DNA of 64,000 bases, from positions 186,001 through 250,000 of the forward strand of contig JAEZGN010000030.1 of NCBI GenBank assembly GCA_023437305.1, in the 5' to 3' direction. The notes below the pieces were generated by a model. It searched no databases, was not told the origin of the DNA, and was given only the letters and a program-made list of their open reading frames with translations. The DNA is from Bacteroidota bacterium. GTDB taxonomy: Bacteria > Bacteroidota > Bacteroidia > Bacteroidales > Dysgonomonadaceae. Made by a program: the position numbers and the translations under genes. Positions 1 to 8,022 of the stretch are shown one piece after another; position 1 is the stretch's first letter; every line of letters begins with the position of its first letter.

Positions 1-2484
1 TGTCATTTCTCCTCCCCAGAAACGTTTCCTGTTGAGGCGCACATACCAGTTGCTGAGATTATCATTTACGAAATCAGAGATAGCGCGTCCAGCCTTTGTT
101 GGTTCGTATGTATTATAATACTCATCCACATCCTTGATTAACGTATTTAGCAATGATATTACCCAACGATCGATCTCCGGTCTTTCCGAAACAGGTATCA
201 AGTCTTCCTTAAAGGAGAAGTTATCCACGTTTGCATACAGAGCAAAGAATGAATAAGTATTATAAAGTGTTCCGAAAAATTTACGGCGCACCTCTTCTAC
301 TCCCTCAATGTCAAACTTAAGGTTGTCCCACGGCGATGCATTGGTTATCATGTACCAACGCAAAGGGTCTGAGCCATATTTATCTATTGTCTCAAAAGGA
401 TCGATAGCATTGCCTAAGCGTTTCGACATCTTTTGTCCGTTCTTATCCAATACAAGTCCGTTGGAAACAACATTTTTAAACGAGATGCTATCTTTGAACA
501 TGGTAGATATAGCATGTAGAGTAAAGAACCATCCACGAGTCTGATCTACCCCCTCAGCTATAAAATCAGCCGGGTATACTTTTGAGAACTCATCTTCGCT
601 TATATTCGGATAAAATACCTGAGCGAAAGGCATTGCTCCCGAATCGAACCAAACATCGATCAAATCTTTCTCACGTGTCATTGGTTGTCCCGAATCGGAT
701 ACAAGTATTATATCATCAACATACGGACGGTGAAGATCTATTTTCTCATAGTTTGTCTTATCCAGATTCCCTACTTCGAAACCTGTCCAAGGTATTTCTT
801 TCATCACACCGGCATCTACGGCTTTTTGCATTTCGGCATAAAGCTCTTTCATCGAGCCGATGCATTTCTCTTCTTTTCCATCCTCTGTTCTCCATATAGG
901 AAGAGGCGTTCCCCAATAGCGGCTACGGCTAAGATTCCAGTCCTGTAGGTTTTCGAGCCATTTTCCAAAACGGCCTGTACCTGTCGATTCCGGTTTCCAG
1001 TTTATTGTCTTATTGAGTTCTATCAAACGTTCGCGACAAGCAGTGGTACGTATAAACCAGCTATCGAGGGGATAATACAACACAGGTTTGTCGGTGCGCC
1101 AACAGTGCGGATAATTGTGCACATGTCGTTCTATCTTGAATGCGCGATTTTGTTGTTTCAACATCACGCAAAGATCGATATCTAAAGTTGTTGCATCAGC
1201 AGGAAGCGTGTCGTCGTATTCGTTTTTCACATAACGACCGGCATAGTCCTTATATAGCTCAACATTTATATTATCATTAACAAAGCTAGTATCTAAATCC
1301 TCTAAGTTGAAATACTTACCGGTGAGATCTACCATCGGACGTTGATTCTCGTCTTTGTCGAGTAAAAGCAATGCAGGTACATTATTTGCTTTTGCTACAC
1401 GGGCATCATCCGCACCAAATGTAGGAGCTATATGCACAATACCTGTACCATCTTCTGTAGTTACGAAATCGCCTGCAAGAACTTTGAATGCGCCTTCTCC
1501 CGGATTAACCCATGGGATAAGCTGTTCGTATTCCATTCCTGCCAAGTCTTTACCCTTCCATTCTCCTACAATCTTATAAGGTATAAGCTTATCCCCTACC
1601 TTATAATCTTCAAGGGCTATATCTTTGGCTTTCTCGTTGAACATACTGAACACAAGAGACTGTGCCATTACGGTAGTTATCTTATTTCCTGTATACGGAT
1701 TGTAAGATTGTACCGCTACATAGGTTATTTCGGGCCCTACAGCTAGTGCTGTATTGGATGGAAGAGTCCAAGGGGTTGTTGTCCAAGCTAAAAAGAAAGC
1801 CTCGCCAAACTGAGACATTTCGGGCTTCGGCGATTTTATCTTAAACTGTGCAACACAGGTTGTATCTTTCACATCACGATATGCACCCGGCATGTTCAAC
1901 TCATGTGTACTAAGTCCTGTTCCGGCAGCGGGAGAGTACGGTTGTATTGTATAACCTTTATAAAGGTAGCCTTTGTTATATAGCTCTTTCAGTAAAAACC
2001 AAAGTGTTTCTATATAACGATTGTCGTATGTGATATATGGGTCGTTCATATCCACCCAATATCCCATTATGCGGGTAAGGTTTTCCCATTCCCCGGTATA
2101 TTTCATTACCTCTTTGCGACAGGCGTCGTTATATTCTTCTACTGTTATTTTCTTGCCTATATCTTCCTTGGTTATACCCAATTTCTTTTCTACAGCAAGC
2201 TCCACAGGCAAGCCATGAGTATCCCATCCTGCCTTACGGTTTACAAGAAAACCTTTCATTGTCTTGTAACGGCAGAAAATATCCTTAACCGATCTAGCCA
2301 TAACATGGTGAATACCGGGCATACCATTAGCCGACGGAGGTCCTTCATAGAAAACAAATGATGGCGCTCCGGTGCGTATTTCCAAGCTCTTTTGGAATAT
2401 GCCTTCTTTATCCCATTTTTCTAATATCTCTTTGTTGACATCAGATAAGTTAAATCGATTATATTCTGAAAATTGTTTACTCAT
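1..2484 (-). CDS. ileS: isoleucyl-tRNA synthetase, 3' end cut by window
   Basis: Class I aminoacyl-tRNA synthetase that charges tRNA-Ile in the cytoplasm and edits misloaded valine. The start ATG is at the right end on the minus strand; 828 codons are visible and the reading frame is open at base 1, so roughly the last quarter (anticodon-binding region) of a protein usually over 1000 residues is missing. The HIGH signature appears as GMPGIHH at residues 54-60 and KMSKR lies near residue 685. A long insertion between them fits the CP1 editing domain. The gene sits 262 bp downstream of the symporter gene on the same strand, and the gap carries one of the four recurrent intergenic elements. No T-box leader is visible. 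Confidence 0.97.
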   Translation of the reverse strand, partial: MSKQFSEYNRFNLSDVNKEILEKWDKEGIFQKSLEIRTGAPSFVFYEGPPSANGMPGIHHVMARSVKDIFCRYKTMKGFLVNRKAGWDTHGLPVELAVEKKLGITKEDIGKKITVEEYNDACRKEVMKYTGEWENLTRIMGYWVDMNDPYITYDNRYIETLWFLLKELYNKGYLYKGYTIQPYSPAAGTGLSTHELNMPGAYRDVKDTTCVAQFKIKSPKPEMSQFGEAFFLAWTTTPWTLPSNTALAVGPEITYVAVQSYNPYTGNKITTVMAQSLVFSMFNEKAKDIALEDYKVGDKLIPYKIVGEWKGKDLAGMEYEQLIPWVNPGEGAFKVLAGDFVTTEDGTGIVHIAPTFGADDARVAKANNVPALLLLDKDENQRPMVDLTGKYFNLEDLDTSFVNDNINVELYKDYAGRYVKNEYDDTLPADATTLDIDLCVMLKQQNRAFKIERHVHNYPHCWRTDKPVLYYPLDSWFIRTTACRERLIELNKTINWKPESTGTGRFGKWLENLQDWNLSRSRYWGTPLPIWRTEDGKEEKCIGSMKELYAEMQKAVDAGVMKEIPWTGFEVGNLDKTNYEKIDLHRPYVDDIILVSDSGQPMTREKDLIDVWFDSGAMPFAQVFYPNISEDEFSKVYPADFIAEGVDQTRGWFFTLHAISTMFKDSISFKNVVSNGLVLDKNGQKMSKRLGNAIDPFETIDKYGSDPLRWYMITNASPWDNLKFDIEGVEEVRRKFFGTLYNTYSFFALYANVDNFSFKEDLIPVSERPEIDRWVISLLNTLIKDVDEYYNTYEPTKAGRAISDFVNDNLSNWYVRLNRKRFWGGEMT

Positions 2485-2651
2485 AATGTAAAATAACCTG
2501 CTTAAAAAATTGAGGACAAATATAATGAAAAAATCTATACGGTATAGTGTACGATTTTACGTTAGTTAATATAATAAGGTAAAAAAAGATAATTCACAAT
2601 AATCACGACTGATTGCAAATAAAGACAAAACTCATGCCAAAGAATAAAAAT

Positions 2652-2706
2652 AAAAAAAGTAACAAAAGTAACAGATTCGTATCTGTTTTTTGATGTCACT
2701 TTTTTA
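2652..2706 (-). repeat. recurrent three-arm intergenic element, copy A
   Basis: Read on the minus strand this is AAAAAGTGACA, 21 nt, then two successive GTTACTTTT units and a T run. The first base of GTGACA lies 27 nt before the first GTTAC, exactly as in copy B. A 6-bp hairpin (ACAGAT/ATCTGT, ACGA loop) lies between the arms. The element begins about 40 nt after the symporter stop and ends about 170 nt before ileS. It could terminate the first gene (hairpin plus T-rich tail) or start the second (TACTTTTG matches the Bacteroidetes -7 box TAnnTTTG). Confidence 0.6.
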
Positions 2707-2746
2707 TTTCGGATGTAAACACCCTATACTTTATTAAGAGATAAAT

Positions 2747-3991
2747 TTATGACGCATCGATAAACTGTTTCTTTACCCAATCCTTTCCCTCAGCCAAACG
2801 GGTTACCATCATTGCACAAACCACATTACCCGTAGAGTTGAGCAGTGTAGCCGGAACATCGATTATAGTACTTATAATCATCAATGTAGCAGCCAACTGA
2901 GGTGAAAATCCAAAAATAGAGCAAATCAACAATTCGCCCGTCATGCCTCCGCTTGGGATAGCACCTACAACCGCAGCAGACAGTACGGCAACACCTATAA
3001 TCATAAACATATTCGAAGAAGATGTTATCTCTTGTCCGAAAATAGTAAATAGAAATATGATCTTCAGAACACCGCCTATGATAGAACCATCCTTGTGCAT
3101 ATTTGTACCTAATGGAATCACCGTTTCGGCAATACCAGAAGGAATTCCCATTCGCTTAGATGCTTCTATATTGACCGGAATACATGCCGCACTGGAAGAT
3201 GTGGCAATGGCAGTAAGTGATGGAGTCAATATATTCTGCCAAAACGAAATAAAGCCTTTTTTACCTCCCGCCCAAAACACATATATAGAATTGAGCCCGA
3301 AAAAGCTAATTCCTGTAAGGATGAGAAAAAGAATGAAAACATGCATATACCCATTCAGTATCTGTCCGCCCAGATTCCCAACCGTATCGGCAAAGTAACA
3401 CCCCAGTCCAATAGGAGCCGCTTTCATTATGATATCCATCATCTTCATAATTACATGAGTGGAAGCATTTAAAAAGTCTGCCACTATTTTGCCTTTCGTA
3501 CCCGAAAAAGAGGTAGCCAAGCCAAAAAAGATAGAGAATATAATAAGAGGTAGCAGATTTGCTTTTGTAAATAGCTGCTGAAAATCGGAAACAGTAAAGA
3601 TATTCACAAATATTTCGGCAGAAGTCAATTGTTTTACAGCTTGTTGGGGCAGCCCTAACAAGAATTGAGACTGATTAACACCTCCTAGAGGATTATACAA
3701 GAGTGTGAAGAGATAGGATACCGCAGCAGCCACAACCCCGGTAAAAAGAAATACAAAAACAATGCTTCCGATCACTTTACCGACCATGTTAGAGTCGCGC
3801 ATGTTGTAAATAGATGATGCTACACTAAAGAAAACCAGCGGCACAATGAGCACAAACATCAAATTGAGAAAAATATCCCCCACAGGCTTTACAACGCTAG
3901 CCCCTTCTCCAAAAATAATACCGCAAATACCACCAATCAGAATACCGAGAAGCAAAAAGATCGTAAATGCGTAGTTCTTCAAAACATTCAT
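2747..3991 (-). CDS. dicarboxylate/amino acid:cation symporter (DAACS family)
   Basis: Inner-membrane secondary transporter of the GltP/DctA/SstT family, 414 residues, close to the family norm, with eight expected helices and two re-entrant hairpins. The serine-rich HP1 tip TSSSAA is present. The NMDG sodium motif reads NMHKDG, a two-residue insertion. In the last helix, the family pattern D-x-x-R-T-x-x-N-x-x-G-D reads DVPATLLNSTGN: the arginine that grips acidic side chains in GltPh is alanine and the terminal aspartate is asparagine. From family knowledge this argues against glutamate or aspartate as substrate; a neutral amino acid is one inference. It lies alone, upstream of ileS on the same strand. 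Confidence 0.9.
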   Translation of the reverse strand: MNVLKNYAFTIFLLLGILIGGICGIIFGEGASVVKPVGDIFLNLMFVLIVPLVFFSVASSIYNMRDSNMVGKVIGSIVFVFLFTGVVAAAVSYLFTLLYNPLGGVNQSQFLLGLPQQAVKQLTSAEIFVNIFTVSDFQQLFTKANLLPLIIFSIFFGLATSFSGTKGKIVADFLNASTHVIMKMMDIIMKAAPIGLGCYFADTVGNLGGQILNGYMHVFILFLILTGISFFGLNSIYVFWAGGKKGFISFWQNILTPSLTAIATSSSAACIPVNIEASKRMGIPSGIAETVIPLGTNMHKDGSIIGGVLKIIFLFTIFGQEITSSSNMFMIIGVAVLSAAVVGAIPSGGMTGELLICSIFGFSPQLAATLMIISTIIDVPATLLNSTGNVVCAMMVTRLAEGKDWVKKQFIDAS

Positions 3992-4115
3992 TAATCAAAC
4001 TCTTATATAAGTCGACAAAAATACACTTTCATTTCGAAATATCTGTATTAAAAGAACATAGATTTTATAAGCGAAGAATCTAAATAAAAAAGATTAAGAT
4101 TTTTCATCATACCCC

Positions 4116-4145
4116 TTGCTAATACAAGAAAAATGCATATATTTG
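4116..4145 (+). promoter_or_regulatory. promoter of the tRNA-His gene
   Basis: TTG, then exactly 19 nt, then TATATTTG, matching the Bacteroidetes housekeeping promoter (-33 TTTG, -7 TAnnTTTG). The -7 box ends 17 nt before the tRNA. Confidence 0.8.
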
Positions 4146-4162
4146 CACCGCAATTGCAAAAC

Positions 4163-4237
<75 letters not shown>

Positions 4238-4240
4238 CTA

Positions 4241-4277
4241 AAAAAGAAACTGTTTATTATACAGTTTCTTTTTTTAT
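4241..4277 (+). terminator. terminator of tRNA-His
   Basis: A-rich 13-bp inverted repeat, AAAAAGAAACTGT against ACAGTTTCTTTTT with a 7-nt loop, running into a T tract directly after the tRNA. Confidence 0.85.
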
Positions 4278-4416
4278 TATACTACATTTCCAAACATCAA
4301 TACCGTCCTCTTTTAAGAGAGGTTTCCCTATTACTCAACATTGAAACAAAAGTCTTTCGCATAAAAGATTAGGCAGCCTCTATAAAAAAACAATATGTTT
4401 TTATTGAATTTGATTA

Positions 4417-4453
4417 TTGTATTTATAAAAAATAAACATTACATTTGCAAATG
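4417..4453 (+). promoter_or_regulatory. promoter of the surface-protein gene, -7 box inside a palindrome
   Basis: TTG, 20 nt, TACATTTG. The -7 box overlaps the perfect 12-bp palindrome CATTTGCAAATG, so a dimeric regulator bound there would cover the start of transcription. If used, the transcript has a leader of about 265 nt before the ATG. The leader is very AT-rich, and apart from the second palindrome below I see no known riboswitch in it. Confidence 0.55.
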
Positions 4454-4619
4454 CAAAACTTACTTTGACACTAAATAATTTAATATAACAAACTTTATAA
4501 AAAAAATAAAACCATTTGAAATAAGGAAATTTAAAAACTTAATACCCAGAAAAAATCAAATTATAGTTTTTAACACTAACAGGTAATAAAATATTACTCA
4601 TATCGTATTTAATTATTTA

Positions 4620-4645
4620 TATGCACGAATATATATTTGTGCATA
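4620..4645 (+). promoter_or_regulatory. second -7-like box inside an inverted repeat
   Basis: TATGCAC and GTGCATA form a perfect 7-bp inverted repeat with a 12-nt spacer; the right part of the spacer plus the first base of the right arm is TATATTTG, a -7 match. No clear -33 box stands at the right distance. It is either a second, regulated start or a leader hairpin. Confidence 0.35.
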
Positions 4646-4721
4646 CCATACACACAAACATATTATATTGAAATTTCAGGAAATTTAGACTTAAATACAC
4701 AAACAATTAACTTTTACATTT

Positions 4722-5924
4722 ATGACAACAAGCAATTTACTTAATTGGTCTTTAGTTCGCACTATCGGACTAAAGAGAAAAACAAAAACTTTCGCCTGCC
4801 TGTGCATAGCTTTCGCCTGCTTTATGTTTACAGACAGTGCTACTGCACAAGTAACAATAGGCTCGAACGTATCACCGGAGGGAGGTTCCGTTTTAGACAT
4901 AAAGGAATTTGCAGCCAAAAGTAAAAATGAGACATCAGACAAAGGTGTAGTGCTACCACGTGTACTACTTACCAATAAGAACGAGCTATACCCTATGTAT
5001 TGGGACATCAACACAGGCTCTGAGGTAGCTGAATACACAAGCAACAGAGCGGATTTAAAGACAAAACATACTGGAATGACAGTATTTAATGTAACAAATA
5101 CTGGTGATTTTGTCAGTGGAGTACATACATGGACAGGAACAGAGTGGAGAAAAATAGACGACAGCCCAGTAATACAGCCTCAAATTACATCACTAATATG
5201 CAGTGGTTCTCAAATGACGCCTAATACCTATACGGCAAATGTTTCTTTTGAAGGAATACTAAAAGTACCTTATTTAGGAGGGAATGGAGGATCATACTCA
5301 GGAACTACCTCAACATCAATAGGTAACGGACTATCAATGGAACGAATTGGAGGTAAACTCGCCTACGGAGGAGGAGAAGTTATGTACCGAATATTTGGCA
5401 CACCAACAGTATCATCTCCAACAGCGACAACTATACCTTCTATCGACTTTTTGGGTCAGACCTGTAGTAGTATAAAAATCGGTGACGGTATGATAGGCAT
5501 AAACCTAAGAACCTTGCAAACCCAAACTACAATTAATAGCTATTATGATGAGAATAAATTAGCAACACAATCAGATGCACTGCCATTTGGAACAATAGAA
5601 ATTCCCGAGTCTGGAAGTTATGCTTTTTCAATACGTCTCTACGGCTGGATCACATACAATGGAACAGCACGCTTTCCTTTCTATATTTATTTATCCAAAA
5701 ACGACAAATCTGTTTCGAATAACCTTTTAGATGCTGCAGAGCTAGATGTTGTAGTAGTAGGTGGGAATGACTATAGCTACAGCGTAACTCTGGGAGGAGC
5801 TTTTGAGGCTGGAGACAAAGTCATTATATCTATGTCTCGACCGGGGCTAGGCAACTGGGCATTAAAGACCAATGCAAACAATGCTTCTCCCGTACGCACA
5901 AGCCTTATTTACTGGAAGCTTTAA
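4722..5924 (+). CDS. secreted surface protein of unknown function
   Basis: A 400-residue exported protein. A long basic n-region is followed by a hydrophobic stretch and a cut after ATAQ near residue 43. The mature start (QVTIGSN), the GVVLPRV segment and the GMTVFNV...WTGTEW segment form an N-terminal module I know from many Bacteroidetes surface proteins, where it precedes variable C-terminal domains. Here the C-terminal part (about 280-400) is beta-rich, glycine/serine/tyrosine-rich and could be a jelly-roll, which is inference. No lipobox and no recognisable type IX sorting domain are seen. The gene stands alone with a promoter and long leader upstream and a terminator after it. Confidence 0.75.
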   Translation: MTTSNLLNWSLVRTIGLKRKTKTFACLCIAFACFMFTDSATAQVTIGSNVSPEGGSVLDIKEFAAKSKNETSDKGVVLPRVLLTNKNELYPMYWDINTGSEVAEYTSNRADLKTKHTGMTVFNVTNTGDFVSGVHTWTGTEWRKIDDSPVIQPQITSLICSGSQMTPNTYTANVSFEGILKVPYLGGNGGSYSGTTSTSIGNGLSMERIGGKLAYGGGEVMYRIFGTPTVSSPTATTIPSIDFLGQTCSSIKIGDGMIGINLRTLQTQTTINSYYDENKLATQSDALPFGTIEIPESGSYAFSIRLYGWITYNGTARFPFYIYLSKNDKSVSNNLLDAAELDVVVVGGNDYSYSVTLGGAFEAGDKVIISMSRPGLGNWALKTNANNASPVRTSLIYWKL

Positions 5925-6039
5925 TGATATGGCTTGAACAGCTGGCCTTAAAGTTAGTAATATAAATACATTAAGGTTAATAATAAAACTACTTAAATAA
6001 AAAAACTTAGATAGTTTGTAATACTTTAAGTCGCTAATT

Positions 6040-6072
6040 GGAGTTGTCATCGAAAGAGACAACTCCTTTTTA
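6040..6072 (+). terminator. terminator after the surface-protein gene
   Basis: Perfect 9-bp stem GGAGTTGTC/GACAACTCC, 9-nt loop, then TTTTT. It lies about 115 nt after the stop codon, leaving a fairly long 3' UTR. Confidence 0.85.
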
Positions 6073-6151
6073 ATTAGAATAATTAATTAGTTTACATCTT
6101 CCCTTTTCTCATAAATAAAGTTGCATAATAAACAATTCGGACTCAGCCGTT

Positions 6152-6188
6152 GTTCTAATATAAAGTGATACTTTTTTATCACGAGAAC
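6152..6188 (+). promoter_or_regulatory. nested palindrome upstream of catalase
   Basis: GTGATA and TATCAC form a perfect 6-bp stem around a CTTTTT loop, and an outer pair GTTCT/AGAAC encloses it. It sits about 165 nt before the catalase ATG, where an operator for a peroxide regulator could lie. I cannot assign it to OxyR or PerR from the sequence. The rest of this 428-nt gap is AT-rich without other clear signals. Confidence 0.35.
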
Positions 6189-6352
6189 ATCTTGACTTTT
6201 ATATATTTATTTCATGCTGACGACATAAAGTATTTCGTGTTCAAGAGATTTTCACTCCATTCAAAATTACAAAGAGGATAATTATATTATTTTATTAGCA
6301 AATTATAAAAGCTACAGAAACTCCTCTATACTAATCATTTAAATCTTTATTT

Positions 6353-7855
6353 ATGAAAGAAGAAAAGAAAAGGATGACTACTAATCAGGGAATCCCCGTG
6401 AGTACAGATCAAGCATCAATGACTACTCAAAATCCACATTTAACACTTTTGTCCGACACTCATCTTGTCGAAAAATTAGCACATTTCGACCGAGAAAGAA
6501 TACCTGAACGTGTAGTGCACGCCAAAGGAGCAGGGGCTCATGGTTACTTTGAAGTAACGAACGATCTATCTAAATACACCTGTGCATCATTTTTATCACA
6601 AGTAGGGAAAAAAACAGATTTATTTATTCGTTTTTCGACCGTTGGCGGAGGACGTGGCTCTGCCGATAGCGCAAGAGACCCTCGTGGATTTGCGGTAAAA
6701 TTCTATACAGAAGATGGAAATTATGACATGGTGGGAAATAACACTCCGGTATTTTTTATCCGTGATGCCATCAAATTTCCAGACTTTATTCACACTCAAA
6801 AGAAGAATCCAACATCAAATCTGGATGACGCCAACGCTTTCTGGGACTTTATGTCATTAACACCCGAAAGTGTTCATCAGGCTACAATCCTCTTTACCGA
6901 TAGAGGCACACCTTTTTCATATCGTCACATGCACGGATTTACAAGCCATGCATATATGTGGTATAACGAAAAAGGAGAATATTATTGGATCAAATTACAT
7001 TTCAAAACCGATCAAGGCATAAAGAATCTAACAAGAGAGAAAGCCACAGAGCTTGCCGGAACAGATCCCGATCACGCCACTCGTGACCTGTTTGAAAGTA
7101 TCGAAAAGAAAGATTATCCTTCGTGGAGTGTATACGTTCAGATAATGAAACCCGAGGAAGCACCAAATTATAAATTCGACGCTTTTGATGTTACAAAGGT
7201 ATGGTCGCAAAAAGATTATCCATTAATCCCTCTAGGGAAAATGGTACTGAACCGCAATCCTGAAAACTATTTTACAGAGGTAGAACAAGCAGCATTTTCT
7301 CCGGGAAATCTTGTACCGGGAATTGCCGTTTCGCCCGACAAAATGCTTCAGGGGCGTGTGTTTAGCTATCCAGACACTCACCGTCATCGCTTGGGCACTA
7401 ATTTTGATATGATTCCTGTAAATGCACCAAAAGCACAAATTAACACATACCAGCGAGATGGTGCTATGCATATGCATAGTTATACAGGACCTAATTATTA
7501 CCCAAACAGCTTTGGAGGAGCTGAGCCCGACAAACAGTATGCTACCCCGCCAATCGATGTTAAGGGGATGGCAGACCGCCATGAATATGTGCTTTCTGAT
7601 GCAGACTATGCGCAGGCAGGCGATTTGTACGGAAGAGTACTATCTGATTATGATAAGACCAACCTTGTTGGTAATATTGTAGCTCATATAAAAAATGCGG
7701 CAAAACGTATCCAACTACGTCAAACGGCTATATTTTACAAAGCTCATCCGGAGTACGGAACGCGGGTTGCAGAAGGACTCGGTCTTGATGTAAACGAAGT
7801 GAAAAGACTTGCCGAAATGAGTCAAGAAGAGAGAGTGAGAGCAACAGCTCAGTAA
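6353..7855 (+). CDS. monofunctional heme catalase
   Basis: Breaks hydrogen peroxide down to water and oxygen in the cytoplasm. At 500 residues it matches small-subunit (clade 3) catalases. Catalytic histidine H56 lies in RVVHAKGAGAHG, the distal asparagine N129 in VGNNTPVFFIRD, and the heme-ligand tyrosine near residue 339 in RVFSYPDTHRHRLG. The annotated start gives an N-terminal extension of about 30 residues; the ATG seven codons downstream is an alternative. Single-gene unit with a strong hairpin terminator after it and a palindrome upstream. Bacteroides catalases of this kind are peroxide-induced; control here is unproven. Confidence 0.96.
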   Translation: MKEEKKRMTTNQGIPVSTDQASMTTQNPHLTLLSDTHLVEKLAHFDRERIPERVVHAKGAGAHGYFEVTNDLSKYTCASFLSQVGKKTDLFIRFSTVGGGRGSADSARDPRGFAVKFYTEDGNYDMVGNNTPVFFIRDAIKFPDFIHTQKKNPTSNLDDANAFWDFMSLTPESVHQATILFTDRGTPFSYRHMHGFTSHAYMWYNEKGEYYWIKLHFKTDQGIKNLTREKATELAGTDPDHATRDLFESIEKKDYPSWSVYVQIMKPEEAPNYKFDAFDVTKVWSQKDYPLIPLGKMVLNRNPENYFTEVEQAAFSPGNLVPGIAVSPDKMLQGRVFSYPDTHRHRLGTNFDMIPVNAPKAQINTYQRDGAMHMHSYTGPNYYPNSFGGAEPDKQYATPPIDVKGMADRHEYVLSDADYAQAGDLYGRVLSDYDKTNLVGNIVAHIKNAAKRIQLRQTAIFYKAHPEYGTRVAEGLGLDVNEVKRLAEMSQEERVRATAQ

Positions 7856-7874
7856 TTATTATTTAAGTAAGAAC

Positions 7875-7926
7875 TGTCTGAATGTAAAACACCATAATCA
7901 ATCTTTTACATTCAGACATTCTTTTA
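7875..7926 (+). terminator. catalase terminator
   Basis: Perfect 15-bp inverted repeat (TGTCTGAATGTAAAA and its complement) with a 14-nt spacer, followed by TTCTTTTA, 20 nt after the catalase stop. Confidence 0.8.
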
Positions 7927-7966
7927 CTAGAATACATAATCGTCAGTAGAGAAAAATATATTTCAC

Positions 7967-8004
7967 AAAAAAGAGTCATCGGAAAATCCGATGACTCTTT
8001 TTTT
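7967..8004. terminator. bidirectional terminator between convergent genes
   Basis: A 17-bp stem (AAAAAAGAGTCATCGGA and its complement) with an AAA loop and A/T tracts on both sides, placed between catalase (plus) and the M3 peptidase (minus). It can act in both directions. Confidence 0.9.
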
Positions 8005-8022
8005 GTAATATTTTCCCCTGTT

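Noticed and set aside
2485..2651. T-box or other riboswitch before ileS
   Set aside because: No T-box bulge sequence, specifier loop or terminator/antiterminator pair is visible.
2943..3398. Long plus-strand ORF inside the symporter gene
   Set aside because: Antisense shadow; the minus-strand frame is a clear transporter.
4238..4721. Invertible promoter before the surface-protein gene
   Set aside because: The palindromes lie inside the promoters; no inverted repeats flank the promoter region.
4722..5924. Type IX cargo signal in the surface protein
   Set aside because: The C-terminus lacks the usual conserved G and K/R-rich sorting pattern.
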